Assembly (NCBI GenBank): GCA_900074745.1
Contig: LT598465.1
Coordinates: 1 to 64,000 of the forward strand
Reading direction: 5' to 3'
Length of the DNA stretch: 64,000 bases
DNA from: Lachancea mirantina
Taxonomy: Eukaryota; Ascomycota; Saccharomycetes; Saccharomycetales; Saccharomycetaceae
Positions within the stretch are counted from its first letter, which is position 1; each line of letters begins with the position of its first letter. Both the position numbers and the translations under genes were made by a program. This document shows positions 20,601 to 30,188 of this stretch, piece after piece. Below the pieces are notes generated by a model. The model did not search any database. It had not been told where the DNA came from and saw only the letters and a list, made by a program, of their open reading frames with translations.

Positions 20601-20882
20601 GAAGGAGAGAACTATTTTCTAGCAATTGAAGTTGTAAACTACTTGATAAACCATAATGAAGACATGTCAATCGTTCCGAAATTTATGATGAACCTACTGA
20701 AAGGAGCGCAGGAGAAAAATCTTTACGACCCAGAGAGTCTAAAACAATTTGCACTGGCACATGTAAAGGAGGGGAAAGTCACCTTTTCGGAGTACAAAGT
20801 GGGCGAATCTGTTACGATGAAAAACTCAACTTCTGTCGCAAGAATTGAGATAAAAGGCAAAGAAAGAATTGGTATGGATTGA
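17694..20882 (+). CDS. LRG1: LIM-domain Rho GTPase-activating protein Lrg1
   Basis: The 1062-residue protein (S. cerevisiae Lrg1 1017) carries three LIM domains and a RhoGAP domain. LIM1 starts at Cys60 (CARCGTAIHQG), LIM2 follows with CHVCDKPLRG, and LIM3 lies at about residues 456-510 (CCAHCRKYI...CSSCQAPI...CAQC). The RhoGAP domain spans roughly 765-985, with the arginine finger Arg815 in GIFRKNGNIRKL and the helix QLSALLKKFLRDLPDPLL. Lrg1 stimulates GTP hydrolysis on Rho1 and so tunes beta-1,3-glucan synthesis and cell-wall integrity signalling at the bud cortex. The order LIM-LIM-spacer-LIM-RhoGAP and the length distinguish it from Rga1/Rga2, which have two LIM domains. In S. cerevisiae it is YDL240W, away from ATG2 and ZWF1. 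Confidence 0.93.
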   Translation: MNLAAGLSNAHVSATHGDHTDNPRYQLPSKPEAAYGGKRLVSTARPTLSPRQSSKTSKICARCGTAIHQGSLKALGKYFHEECFVCFDCGDTCRPKYFPFEDPKTHQLIPLCQQDYFKRNNLLCHVCDKPLRGVYYNAFGKLYDEEHFCCKICHEKCGINTCFNYNDDLYCKYHFLKLFSHRCKGCNYPISDQYIEFPRGDEVHRWHPECYGIHKYWHVNIPPEAVGLPRLKEYKENTDPKSFEKLHPSRQELEKQVNSFGNLIAKTWSVLYKFEEEAAVCISDMFQYLTSLDQLKGLHSAALLVLKTECLFRGLDSLNSLTNFDMKTPNSSLTANDPNHVLLDVPIEMESAAYKYAKLPRNFSTKLMIYLQLLRKLSAAPSDKDVNVSSLMSVITGLAHFLKLLVRHGLQTALERNRSVHTANALIKFLRDIEHNEAFVDKPFDHVDVSIDATDCCAHCRKYIQEACLQFRTYRWHKNCLGCSSCQAPIDMYGVADAAFDLREEKVFCAQCAVRNPESSPGFKPVTKLAQLIFLLKIALIRSKAVMEIQLKNKDALNRSNSVKESISMQQTYIRTLNDIKRLKSRRQSVPLSSNKREARRSKIIETSEMDLIDEESAKEKSLIIQTERINLPKEGQNMFNSTKTLTLDDISRIVAAEQARELRPNAFTYFKKLKDNDDEVVGIVNKKGGIYFSELQPREMYIVRLLALALLGAEPNSPLSKFPSQVQKLIPQPPKEPKQPSGTFWSRMKIMMSKDTKRASCQKVFGSSLDLLSNEWGTESDLGIGPSKIKIPIIIDELISSLRQMDMSVEGIFRKNGNIRKLRELANAIDSNPSEVPDLSKENAVQLSALLKKFLRDLPDPLLTFPLYDIWIEVAKIDSDFEKHKYYNLLYALLPTSHRNLAEVLFSFLHWTSSFSHIDSQMGSKMDIHNLSTVITPNILYHLGNTSTQPTVNGGAIHNTYKDAFAQNEGENYFLAIEVVNYLINHNEDMSIVPKFMMNLLKGAQEKNLYDPESLKQFALAHVKEGKVTFSEYKVGESVTMKNSTSVARIEIKGKERIGMD

Positions 20883-21037
20883 AACGATTTCACAAAAGTG
20901 CCATTTGTATCTATATATAATCAGAAATCTTATCATGAGGTGGAACTAATTTGTGTCGGCTTCCAAATGAGGCAATTTATATGCTCTTGTGAAGTATTTC
21001 GTTTGCCATCCGACTCATTAAGATCCTGTGGAGTGTT

Positions 21038-22555
21038 TCACATTTTTGAAACTTTAGACTGGTCTGGACTGGAAACAGGCCATTGGTATAAGCCCTGTTC
21101 CTCAAAAACATATTTATGCTTTTCCAAGTACTCAGCCAAATGCTTAGGTCCTCTTGAGCCGTAAGCGTATAGCTCTGGCTGTGGAGCGTCAGGGCCCTCC
21201 AAGAAATTGAGAAGTGGAGTGAATAATTTCCAGCTTACGTCAAGTTCGTCGTCTCTCACAAAATTCGAGTGAACTCCTTTCAACACATCTCTGATCAATG
21301 CCTCATACGCCTCTGGAATCCAGTAATTTTTATAACGCTTAGCATATGTCAAATCAAGTTCTGTCACCTGAGTGGTTGTCGAAAGTCCAGGAGTCTTTGA
21401 GTTAACTTTCAAATAAATGGCTTCATTTGGTTGGACTCTTATGACCAATTCATTGTGAGGAATATCTTTGAAAATTCCAGAAGGAACAGCTTTGAATTGA
21501 ACTCTTATTTCAACTTTGCCTTCGTTTAAAGCTTTTCCAGCACGCATGACGATTGGAACACCATCCCAACGCTCGTTACGAATTTTGAAACCAAGAGCAG
21601 CAAAAGTAACACATTTCGAGTCCGGGTTTACAGTTTCGTCATCAAGATATCCTGGCTTTTCTCCGTCCTCAGATTTTGTATACTGACCAGTGAGAATGTC
21701 GTTGGTGTCAATTGGGGCAAATGCCTTCAAAACGCGTACTTTCTCATCGCGAACAGATTCGGGATCGAAAGAAACGGGACGTTCCATTGTCAACAATGTT
21801 AAGATTTGTAACAAGTGGTTCTGCATGACATCGCGGATTATACCAATTTCGTCAAAATAGCCACCTCTACCTTCTGTGCCAAAAGGCTCTTTAAAAGAAA
21901 TCTGTATCATTTGAATATTTTCTTTATTCCAAGCGGCATTGAGGAACGTGTTGCCAAATCTGAGCAAAAGCAAGTTTTTCACTAGCTCCTTGCCCAAATA
22001 ATGGTCAATTCTGAACAGCTCGTCTTCGGTGAAAAGTGGAGAAAGGTCCCTTTGAAGTTCACGGGAAGATTCTAAATCATGGCCAAAAGGCTTTTCGACA
22101 ACAACACGCGTTATACCATTTTTAGCGTAAACAAGCTTCTTTATGTTGTTCGCCACGGGCATGAAAGCGCTTGGAGGCAGCGCAAGATAAAACAGCCTGT
22201 GAGGCTCCTCTACACCCTTTTGTTTTTCGTACTCCTCGATCTCCGTTCTCAATGTGTTGAAGCCTTGGTCTTCATCATAAGGCCCTGAAATGTAGCTCAC
22301 CATCTTGAGGAATTGCTCCGCTTTTTCATCGTCTTTAGCTCCGTTAGGTTTCTTGAGATTTGGCGCTATTTTACCTCTCAAATCCTCATCGGTCAATTTT
22401 GAACGTGCATAACCAATAATCTTTGTACTGGAATCCAAATACCCTTCTCTGAAAAGACCAAATAAAGCCGGAAACGTCTTTTTCTTCGATAAGTCACCAC
22501 TTGCTCCAAAGACAACAACAACTGTGTTCTCTTTGAATTCTGTATGCGTGCTCAT
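21038..22555 (-). CDS. ZWF1: glucose-6-phosphate dehydrogenase
   Basis: This enzyme oxidises glucose-6-phosphate to 6-phosphogluconolactone and yields NADPH, the first step of the oxidative pentose phosphate pathway in the cytosol. The product is 505 residues, exactly the S. cerevisiae length. It shows the NADP-binding GASGDLSKKK (17-26), EKPFGHD (154-160) and the catalytic signature RIDHYLGKE (182-190) with His185 and Lys189 in the substrate site. The ATG at 22555 gives the usual short N-terminus. The gene faces LRG1 tail to tail with a 155-bp gap. A TCACGTGA box and a TATAAAAG lie upstream. In S. cerevisiae ZWF1 is also MET19, because its loss causes methionine auxotrophy. Confidence 0.98.
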   Translation of the reverse strand: MSTHTEFKENTVVVVFGASGDLSKKKTFPALFGLFREGYLDSSTKIIGYARSKLTDEDLRGKIAPNLKKPNGAKDDEKAEQFLKMVSYISGPYDEDQGFNTLRTEIEEYEKQKGVEEPHRLFYLALPPSAFMPVANNIKKLVYAKNGITRVVVEKPFGHDLESSRELQRDLSPLFTEDELFRIDHYLGKELVKNLLLLRFGNTFLNAAWNKENIQMIQISFKEPFGTEGRGGYFDEIGIIRDVMQNHLLQILTLLTMERPVSFDPESVRDEKVRVLKAFAPIDTNDILTGQYTKSEDGEKPGYLDDETVNPDSKCVTFAALGFKIRNERWDGVPIVMRAGKALNEGKVEIRVQFKAVPSGIFKDIPHNELVIRVQPNEAIYLKVNSKTPGLSTTTQVTELDLTYAKRYKNYWIPEAYEALIRDVLKGVHSNFVRDDELDVSWKLFTPLLNFLEGPDAPQPELYAYGSRGPKHLAEYLEKHKYVFEEQGLYQWPVSSPDQSKVSKM

Positions 22556-23068
22556 TTGGTAATGTTACTTTACGAAATTTATTAACAGTTCTTGAAGAGC
22601 CACTTACTGCCAAGCCTGCTTTGTTTTCTTTAGAGCAAATCTTGAAAGCAATCATGATTCTCCCCTCTCCGCATTGGCCCTTTTATAGTATCCTTTCATG
22701 ACAAATTCAGGTGGCACTCGAGAACTCAGAATCCGTACAAAATGCTTATAATCTGAAATATCACGTGATTTTCCGTCACATGCTATTGAGATCAAAACCA
22801 AGATGTGACACCAATGGAAGTTTTGAATTAATAATCTAGAAAGGTAGTAGCTGATACGAATTTTAGTTCTTATGGGCAACGCCAAGCCACCCGGCTGATG
22901 CTTGTGTGGTCGTGTCTTTGCCGGAAAAAAATGGCAGCCAAAAGACTTTGTGGAAGACGCTGTTGGTCGGACGGTGTTTTTCATAAACGAGTCTTGAAGT
23001 TGACAAATACCTCTTGAATTTTAACCGACTTTGCCATATTTGTCTCTTGCATCGGTTTAGACTCGGTT
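22556..23068 (-). promoter_or_regulatory. ZWF1 promoter with TCACGTGA, STRE and TATA
   Basis: The minus strand reads TATAAAAG at 22681-22688 (about 125 bp upstream of the ATG). An AGGGG stress-response-type core lies at about 22663-22667 and a TCACGTGA palindrome at 22761-22768 (about 206 bp upstream). TCACGTGA is the Cbf1/Met28/Met4 site of sulfur-assimilation genes in S. cerevisiae. NADPH from Zwf1 feeds sulfite reduction, so the site makes biological sense. Factor binding is inferred. Confidence 0.6.
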
Positions 23069-24454
23069 TTACCAGGTGTTTCCTACTGTTACGACGTCAG
23101 TGGATTTTTGAATGGCGCTGAACTTGTAGCGATTACTGGAAACAAATTCTTCCGAGCATTCAGTCTGTGGTAGAAGAGTAGAGTACTGAGTGTCTAACTT
23201 CTTTGCGAGGGCGCGACGCCGTGTTGTGTTTGCCTCCTCATTAAGTAGTCCACCCCCGTTGATGCAGCCTCCTGGGCACGCCATTACTTCTATAAAATCC
23301 GTTCTCGCCGGCTCAGGCTCAGTAGGCTTTGAGTCGCTTGCATTTTTCTCGCTTGCGCGCTTTCTCGTTATTACTATGTTGCGACTTGTTCTACGCGCTC
23401 CCCCGAGCTTGCGCACCAAGTTTTGTATGTTGCGAAATCCGTATACTTCGCTAGATGACGCCAGGACTTGACCACTGGTAGAATCCACTAGTCTGTATTC
23501 GCGTATGTCCGCATTCTTTCCCATAATTTGAATTATTTCAGATCCTGGATTTGACCGCTGCTCGTTGAGAACGTACTGGAACGCAAATCCCCCCGAACTA
23601 CTACCTGAGTTAGACACCCAATGCAAGCGAGGGTTCCAGCCCTCAGGCGTTAGTCTCTGCTGAAGATCTTGTAGGCTGGGCCCGTTCAAGAAATCGCTGA
23701 ACGCCAAATTCAGTTCTTGCAGCATCGAAATCATCTCTCGAGGGGTTATCACGCAATCAACCTCTCCCTCGGTATCAGCTCGACTGGCCTCTAATTTTTT
23801 GTCAAAACAGGGCATCACAGCGAGATGGTAGATATTTTGATTGTTAGCCTTGAGAAGCGCTCCAGTGATCTGCTGTGGAGACTTTACATCCAGCAGATGC
23901 GGCACCAGCTCAGGTTTGGTCTTCTCGGAATATAGGACGAAACCGGGACAAACCGCACAAAGCTGAGGTTTTTTGTATTTATCCAAAGTTTTTCGGCGGC
24001 TCAGTTCATAGTTTGTCTCACTAATGCTTAGAGTCCTGCCCATTTGTGTGCCAACGACATAGCGAGCCTCAAAATAGCAAAGCATAAGGTTCAGAAAAGC
24101 GGCGTCAAACACATCCAGAGACAGGTCGTAAAAGTTCGCCAACGATAGCCGACATTGTGGAGAGATGCTGACGGCAAGACTCATGCCCGCTGTGAAATTA
24201 CTTTTAGCTTCTAGGAAGACTTTGTGATTCTGGCGGCCCAAGAGAATTTCTTCGCTAGAAGTTATGCAGCCAGCACATGCCAGGCAATCTTGCAGAGAGA
24301 TCGACACCTTTTGAGGCTCGCTGGGCTCTTTCCCAACGACCAATGCATCTTCCGAATTTTCTGGTCTTTTCTGTTCGTTTTGTACAGGCTTTATGCAGGC
24401 CAAACCTGGTGAAATGAAATCATTCAAATCTGCTTCGGAAAGTATCGAGCTCAT
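23069..24454 (-). CDS. NAR1: cytosolic Fe-S assembly protein Nar1 (iron-only hydrogenase-like)
   Basis: Nar1 belongs to the cytosolic iron-sulfur assembly (CIA) machinery and passes Fe-S clusters from the Cfd1-Nbp35 scaffold to the targeting complex. The 461-residue product has N-terminal cluster ligands Cys20, Cys57, Cys60 and Cys63 (DCLACAGC). Hydrogenase-like motifs follow: AVCPGFVLYSEK, AVMPCFDKKLEASR and, near the C-terminus, ACPGGCINGGG. It ends in Trp, which resembles the C-terminal aromatic targeting signal described for CIA factors and clients. It is slightly shorter than S. cerevisiae Nar1 (491). The order ZWF1-NAR1 on one strand is as in S. cerevisiae (YNL241C-YNL240C). Confidence 0.97.
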   Translation of the reverse strand: MSSILSEADLNDFISPGLACIKPVQNEQKRPENSEDALVVGKEPSEPQKVSISLQDCLACAGCITSSEEILLGRQNHKVFLEAKSNFTAGMSLAVSISPQCRLSLANFYDLSLDVFDAAFLNLMLCYFEARYVVGTQMGRTLSISETNYELSRRKTLDKYKKPQLCAVCPGFVLYSEKTKPELVPHLLDVKSPQQITGALLKANNQNIYHLAVMPCFDKKLEASRADTEGEVDCVITPREMISMLQELNLAFSDFLNGPSLQDLQQRLTPEGWNPRLHWVSNSGSSSGGFAFQYVLNEQRSNPGSEIIQIMGKNADIREYRLVDSTSGQVLASSSEVYGFRNIQNLVRKLGGARRTSRNIVITRKRASEKNASDSKPTEPEPARTDFIEVMACPGGCINGGGLLNEEANTTRRRALAKKLDTQYSTLLPQTECSEEFVSSNRYKFSAIQKSTDVVTVGNTW

Positions 24455-25488
24455 GAGGGTATCGTAATCCGTCCTGGTTTCTGTAGGTTAAAGCGATAGG
24501 AAGTCTTTTGATTATCAATATCTCTAACAATGATGAGCGTAACTTGAAAGCAGCATCAACGACTTGATCACGTGCATCCATATTTGGCTTGAAGGAAGAA
24601 GAATAGTAAATCATAAAAGCACCAATTTATCCGCCCGGAGGCAGTGCTTCAGCAAGAGTTACGTAGCTATATTACTTAAATTCGCTTTTGCACCTGTATT
24701 GCTCATTTTGCCGCTAATTATGTTACAATTTGTTTACTTGGGGGCCTGCGCTGTGGGAAAAAATTTCTCTTCAATAGTAAACTAGCAACAATCTTGATTA
24801 CCCTTGCTTGACATCATGAGTTTCGTGTCTGTTCAATACAGTGATATGGGTCTACAGTACGTCAATGTCTTTCTCGATAGAGCTTTGACACTTTAATGCA
24901 ACACTGGATAACGAATCCCCCAAATACGGTCTCTTTTCACGATTAGCTAGTTTATCACTTTCATCGGTAAAAGTATACTGAACCCCCCACGAACCATTGG
25001 CCGAATCACTAGTTAAGCCGCTTAATCTACTTGAAACATGATTGATTTATGTGGCTACTCAATTTGTTCCTTTACTGGGCCATCGTCGCAGTTAAGTCGC
25101 TCTATTGTCACGCGGGATTCGTCTCCAGTGCTGGGTAGACGCCATTGACGACGAAATCGGCAAGACATGGCTCATTCCACCAATAGCGTTACCACGCTGA
25201 TGACGCTGCTCAACATTTGCCTTTCCATCGTGTGGCTGTCGTTCTCGCAGGCTCTTGCCGTTGATAGCTACAATGTGGCATCTTTTTCGTTCCTAAGTTC
25301 TTATCTTTGAATTCGTCTCTGGAGACTTCGGAAGAGAATAGATTAGTACTGTAGGGGATATTTGAGACGACTGTAGACAACCTTATTCGACCCTATAAAA
25401 CGGAATCTATAGATCTCTTACTAACAACTGGAAGAAACGTTGAATCTGCTTAATAACCATTGCAATAGCCACCGCAATTACTCTAAAA
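24455..25488. promoter_or_regulatory. divergent NAR1-LAP3 intergenic region (1.03 kb)
   Basis: No gene is supported. An ATCACGTG box lies at about 24567-24574, just over 110 bp upstream of the NAR1 start. A TATAAA at 25394-25399 lies about 90 bp before LAP3. I searched for a CGG-N11-CCG Gal4 site, because S. cerevisiae LAP3 (GAL6) is galactose-controlled, and did not see one. Confidence 0.5.
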
Positions 25489-26835
25489 ATGTCTCTTAAC
25501 ATCAAGCAGCTAAAGAGCTGGAACGACGAACTAGGCTCAAATTTGTCGCATCAACTGGGATGCACTGCACTCAAGAATTTTAACGCAGACGAAATTCTAC
25601 TTGACAAAAGCAGGCTTCAAAAAAGCTATCCGCGTGTCTTTAATGTCACGGTCGACCTCGATGGCACACCTGTGACCAACCAAAGGTCCTCCGGCAGATG
25701 CTGGCTGTTTGCAGCGACCAACGAGCTTCGTTTGAACGTGGCTCGTAAACTCGACTTGAAGGAGTTTGAACTGTCGCAGGCGTATCTGTTCTTCTACGAC
25801 AAACTAGAGAAGGCCAATTACTTCCTCGACCAGATCATTGATACCTACCAAGAAGACGTGGATTCGAGACTCGTGCAATATCTCTTGTCGGGCCCAATCG
25901 AAGACGGCGGGCAGTACAGTATGTTCATGAATTTGGTAAACAAATATGGACTAATTCCTAAAGATCTGTACGCAGACCTGCCTTTTTCCACCACTGCTTC
26001 ATCTAAAGTGAACGAGCTATTAACCGGGAAGCTGAGAGAGTTCGCCGAGACTTTGCGCGAGACTCTGCACAAAAAGGGCGAAATCTATAAATTGAGAACC
26101 TCGATGCAGAAAGAGATATTTCGCCTGCTAACACTCTTTTTCGACCTCCCCCCAGTTAGTCCTGATGAGGAGTTTGTGTGGCAGTACGTGGACAAAGAAA
26201 AAAAGGTCCAAACTGTTCGCAGCACACCAAAGAGATTCGCCAAGGAGTTCGCGAACTTTGACTCCCGCAAAGCTGTCTCGCTCATCAACGACCCCAGACA
26301 TCCATATGGGGAATTGATAAAAATTGACAGATTGGGCAATGTGCTCGACGGCGATGCGGTCATCTACCTCAACGTCGACAATGAGACTTTGACTAGTTTG
26401 CTAGTTAAAAGATTGAAGAACAATAAAGCCGTGTTCTTTGGCTCCCACACTCCTAAGTTCATGAACAAGAAGTATGGTGTCATGGATACTGAGCTTTGGA
26501 ACTACAAAGCCATTGGCTACAATGTGGATTTATCTAAAGAGTCTCGCATCAAGTACAACGACAGTCTTATGACGCACGCGATGCTGATAACAGGATGCAA
26601 TATAGACTCCGAAGACACCTCGCCTTCTCGCTATCGCGTGGAAAACTCATGGGGAAAGGACTCAGGGCTAGACGGATATTACTTGATGACTCAAAAATAT
26701 TTTGAGGAATTCGCTTTCCAAATTGTTGTCAGCCAGGATGAACTGCCTGAAGATCTAGTCAAGAAGTTAACCAGCAACGAGAAGACTCCTATTGTGCTAC
26801 CCATCTGGGATCCAATGGGCGCTTTAGCTAACTAA
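25489..26835 (+). CDS. LAP3: bleomycin hydrolase, cysteine aminopeptidase Lap3
   Basis: This is a papain-fold (C1) homohexameric cytosolic aminopeptidase that hydrolyses homocysteine thiolactone and inactivates bleomycin. The 448-residue protein has the catalytic triad Cys71 ([11 protein letters not shown]), His363 (MTHAMLITG) and Asn386 ([11 protein letters not shown]). The start corresponds to the short form lacking the N-terminal extension annotated for S. cerevisiae. The C-terminal arm ends DPMGALAN. In S. cerevisiae it ends in ALAK and the terminal Lys is removed autocatalytically. Here the last residue is Asn, so the processing may differ. The neighbours NAR1 and KEX2 match the S. cerevisiae order YNL240C-YNL239W-YNL238W. 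Confidence 0.97.
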   Translation: MSLNIKQLKSWNDELGSNLSHQLGCTALKNFNADEILLDKSRLQKSYPRVFNVTVDLDGTPVTNQRSSGRCWLFAATNELRLNVARKLDLKEFELSQAYLFFYDKLEKANYFLDQIIDTYQEDVDSRLVQYLLSGPIEDGGQYSMFMNLVNKYGLIPKDLYADLPFSTTASSKVNELLTGKLREFAETLRETLHKKGEIYKLRTSMQKEIFRLLTLFFDLPPVSPDEEFVWQYVDKEKKVQTVRSTPKRFAKEFANFDSRKAVSLINDPRHPYGELIKIDRLGNVLDGDAVIYLNVDNETLTSLLVKRLKNNKAVFFGSHTPKFMNKKYGVMDTELWNYKAIGYNVDLSKESRIKYNDSLMTHAMLITGCNIDSEDTSPSRYRVENSWGKDSGLDGYYLMTQKYFEEFAFQIVVSQDELPEDLVKKLTSNEKTPIVLPIWDPMGALAN

Positions 26836-27065
26836 ACGCATATACTTACTACCTTCATCTAACACGCACTTACTTGATTTGCCGGAAATCACCAATCACA
26901 TGACCGAAGAATTTTGGGAAACATTAGTTACGTAGAAGTCTGATGCACTCCATAACAACTTGGCAAGAGGAAAACGCATGGAGACTTATCTTCCTCTGAT
27001 TTGATTCTCGAGAGCACTATTAATTTAGTGGAATTCTCCCTCGGTTTATTTCTCTGTTTTTTTTG

Positions 27066-29465
27066 ATGAACGGTGGTTGTGGACTTCTCAGTCTTACTTT
27101 GACAGTCTTTGCACTCGCGGCGTCATGCATTCAAATACCGACGAAAGACCACCAAAACCGTGGATATTTTGCTGTCCAAAGTAAGCTGAGCTCAAAGGAG
27201 CTTTTGGCTCTGCATCCCGACTGGACTTTCGAGCACGATGTGCGGGCGCTTGAAAATCACTACGTATTTTCCCACAGTAGCGAAGCAAAGAAGAGTGAGA
27301 TTTATGAGAAAAGGGAATTTAGCGGAATTGAAATGATCCATGAACTACCGCCAAAGCGCCTGAATAAGCGGCTTCCTGTGTCGGATTATCCAACGGATTC
27401 AAGCTCTGCCAGGCTTTGGGACGTCAAGGAAAAACTGGATATAGCAGACCCACTTTTCGAGAGACAATGGCATCTGATAAATTCAAACTACCTTGGAAAT
27501 GACGTAAATGTAACTGGACTTTGGTTCGAAAATATAACAGGACAGGGGGTTGTTGCAGCAGTGGTAGATGATGGACTTGACTACGAAAGTGAAGATTTGA
27601 GAGACAATTTTAGTGCGGAGGGATCTTGGGATTTTAATGATAATGGCCCTTTACCTAAACCTCGTTTGAAGGACGACTACCATGGGACTCGATGCGCAGG
27701 AGAAATAGCTGCGGTCAGGAATGAAGCCTGTGGATTAGGCGTAGCATATAATGCAAAAGTTGCCGGAATTAGAATTTTGTCGGGAGAAATAACATCTGAA
27801 GACGAAGCCGCCTCTTTAGTTTATGCGCTTGACACAAACGACATATATTCGTGTTCTTGGGGCCCATCTGATGATGGAGCGACATTACAAGGGCCTGACG
27901 ACCTTGTGAAAAAGGCAATGATTCGGGGAATTACCTCTGGAAGGAAAGAAAAGGGAGCCATTTATGTTTTTGCTAGCGGAAACGGTGGTGTTTTTGATGA
28001 CAATTGTAATTATGATGGGTACACTAATTCAATTTATTCAATTACAGTTGGTGCCATCGACCATAAGGGCTTGCATCCACCCTACGCTGAATCTTGTTCC
28101 GCTGTTTTAGTCGTCACGTACTCGTCTGGGTCGGGTGAGTTTATACACTCTACAGATATCAATGGCGGATGTAGCGAGACCCACGGTGGGACTTCAGCGG
28201 CTGCCCCGTTGGCCGCTGGCATTTATGCCTTGGTATTGGAAGCAAATCCTGACTTGACCTGGCGAGACGTTCAATATCTAACAATTCTTTCATCAGTTGA
28301 GATTAATACCGAAGATGGGCTCTGGCAACAAGGGGCTCTTGGAAAGCGCTATTCTCACAAATATGGCTACGGAAAACTAGACGCATATCGAATAGCACGC
28401 CTGGCGCGAGATTGGGAAAATGTCAATCCACAAGCATGGTATTACTTGCCAACCACGCCGGTCGACAAAAGCTCCAAGTCCGCCTCGGATGAAATTCATT
28501 CTACTGTGACTGTGAGCGAGGAAGATCTGAAGCGTTTTAATCTGAGGCGCATTGAGCATATTACTGTTACTATAAATCTCGAGACCACTTTTAGAGGTCG
28601 TACGGTGGTCGATTTAGTTTCGCCTTCCGGAATGGTTTCAAATCTCGGCGTTCCTAGACGCGGTGATAACTCACCTCAAGGCTTTAAGGACTGGACTTTT
28701 ATGTCTGTAGCTCACTGGGGTGAGACAGGTGTTGGAGACTGGAAGCTCATCGTCAAAACAATAAACGATGATAACAATGTCACGTTGAAGGACTGGAGGC
28801 TGAAACTTTTCGGGGAAGCGATCGATGCGCAAAAAGCTGCAAAGTTCGAATTTGGGAATGATAGAGAATTTGTTGGATCGTCTACGGGAGTAATGTCTGG
28901 AGATGGTGCGCAGAATGCGGCTTATTCCACGATCTCCTTGTCGAGCCTCGCTCAGAGCCCCACAACAACCCCTATGACGTCCACGCAAGACCCAGCTGAA
29001 ACCGAAGAGCTTATCCCTAGCTCCACTGCGGTGGCTGATGAACATGGCACAAATAAGGGCAATGTCATTAACAACTCATCATATGCAATGCATTACTTCA
29101 TTGCGCTCTTCGTGGTGAGTGCAATATTCCTTGTAATGTATGTGCTTTTCTTTTCAAGATCGAGAAGACGCATTAGAAGGACTAGAGCAGAAGCTTACGA
29201 ATTTGATATCATCGACACAGATTCAGAAAACGACTCTTCCTTGGATAGCTCTCGAAACACGACAGCACCCATGATAGATGACAGCACCGAATTCGATTTC
29301 GATTTGTCAGACGAGGAACTTTTGAGAAGCTCCAGTAATTCTCCAATCAATCAACATGTGTCAGCTGCCCCGACGAATATTGATGCTGTGATGGAAAATA
29401 TCACACAGGAATCAACGAAAGTATCAGGTGCTGGACTCACTGGCGAAACGAAAAATCCTCATTGA
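27066..29465 (+). CDS. KEX2: Kexin, Golgi prohormone-processing serine protease
   Basis: Kex2 is a calcium-dependent subtilisin-like protease of the late Golgi that cuts after Lys-Arg in alpha-factor and killer-toxin precursors. The first real ATG is at 27066, giving 799 residues. A signal peptide (MNGGCGLLSLTLTVFALAAS) and a propeptide end at the self-cleavage site NKR before LPV (about residue 102). The catalytic domain has Asp168 (VVDDGLD), His206 (DDYHGTRCAGE), oxyanion Asn306 (ASGNGG) and Ser377 (HGGTSAAAP). A P domain follows, then a Ser/Thr-rich stalk, one transmembrane segment (about 674-697) and a cytosolic tail with the Golgi-retention motif YEFDII (about residue 711). The tail also keeps the acidic FDFDLSDEE seen in S. 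cerevisiae. The length is close to the S. cerevisiae 814 and synteny is conserved. Confidence 0.98.
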   Translation: MNGGCGLLSLTLTVFALAASCIQIPTKDHQNRGYFAVQSKLSSKELLALHPDWTFEHDVRALENHYVFSHSSEAKKSEIYEKREFSGIEMIHELPPKRLNKRLPVSDYPTDSSSARLWDVKEKLDIADPLFERQWHLINSNYLGNDVNVTGLWFENITGQGVVAAVVDDGLDYESEDLRDNFSAEGSWDFNDNGPLPKPRLKDDYHGTRCAGEIAAVRNEACGLGVAYNAKVAGIRILSGEITSEDEAASLVYALDTNDIYSCSWGPSDDGATLQGPDDLVKKAMIRGITSGRKEKGAIYVFASGNGGVFDDNCNYDGYTNSIYSITVGAIDHKGLHPPYAESCSAVLVVTYSSGSGEFIHSTDINGGCSETHGGTSAAAPLAAGIYALVLEANPDLTWRDVQYLTILSSVEINTEDGLWQQGALGKRYSHKYGYGKLDAYRIARLARDWENVNPQAWYYLPTTPVDKSSKSASDEIHSTVTVSEEDLKRFNLRRIEHITVTINLETTFRGRTVVDLVSPSGMVSNLGVPRRGDNSPQGFKDWTFMSVAHWGETGVGDWKLIVKTINDDNNVTLKDWRLKLFGEAIDAQKAAKFEFGNDREFVGSSTGVMSGDGAQNAAYSTISLSSLAQSPTTTPMTSTQDPAETEELIPSSTAVADEHGTNKGNVINNSSYAMHYFIALFVVSAIFLVMYVLFFSRSRRRIRRTRAEAYEFDIIDTDSENDSSLDSSRNTTAPMIDDSTEFDFDLSDEELLRSSSNSPINQHVSAAPTNIDAVMENITQESTKVSGAGLTGETKNPH

Positions 29466-30188
29466 GCAGGTTAGACAAATCAAGACGTTTCGGAAGGGAC
29501 TGAGAAGCGAAAAAAAAGGTGGTAAATCTCTGACAACCGTTCCATTCAGCTTGTTGAACTCTAAGAACAAAAGAAGCCCAAACAATCGCGCTTTTTAGAC
29601 ATCAGTGCCTTGTGAAAAACAGCTTTTGTGACTATAATTATTGAATTCAAGAACTGACTAACGCCTCCCCCACGAGAATACGCACGAGCCACATTTCCTC
29701 TGTGCTATAGTCTCAATTACCGTCCTTCTTCCAAAAACCAAGCCTCATAGAGGAATTATATAAGCAATATTATAATATACAGCATGTAGGGCGCAGGAGT
29801 TAGGACAATGGGATTCTTGAACATTAGGGTACTCGCAAAGAGAGACTCTCATTTGTGATGCGGTAGTTGAAAGCTATGATTGTAGGCATCAACCAGTAAA
29901 GGTTCCGTCTCAGCTGAGTCGTGCTTATAAAAGGGAAACGCAAACTCGCTTAGTATGAACACTTGAGTTTATTCATATATTGAAATTATGAAAAGCCTGT
30001 CCAAAACCTCACAATTGTTTTCTTATTTATAGGTTAACGTGAACTTTTCTCTCTCGTCGCTGCCTAACAAAACTCTTCCAATGAACTAAATTAGATCTTT
30101 CGGAGTTAAGAAATTTCAGTTAGCGCTAATTAGCGCAGAGAACAAGATCTTAAGAATTAAGGTCATAAAAAAGTTACAGCTTTCGAAG
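29466..30188. promoter_or_regulatory. KEX2-YTP1 intergenic region
   Basis: The 723-bp gap has no supported gene. A TATAAAAG at 29926-29933 lies about 260 bp before the YTP1 ATG, and the final 200 bp are AT-rich. The remainder is the KEX2 3' region. No RNA gene could be recognised. Confidence 0.45.

Noticed and set aside
24785-25488. Gal4 site before LAP3
   Set aside because: I looked for CGG-N11-CCG because S. cerevisiae LAP3 is GAL6, and saw none.
27063-27065. KEX2 start one codon upstream
   Set aside because: That codon is TTG. The first ATG is at 27066.
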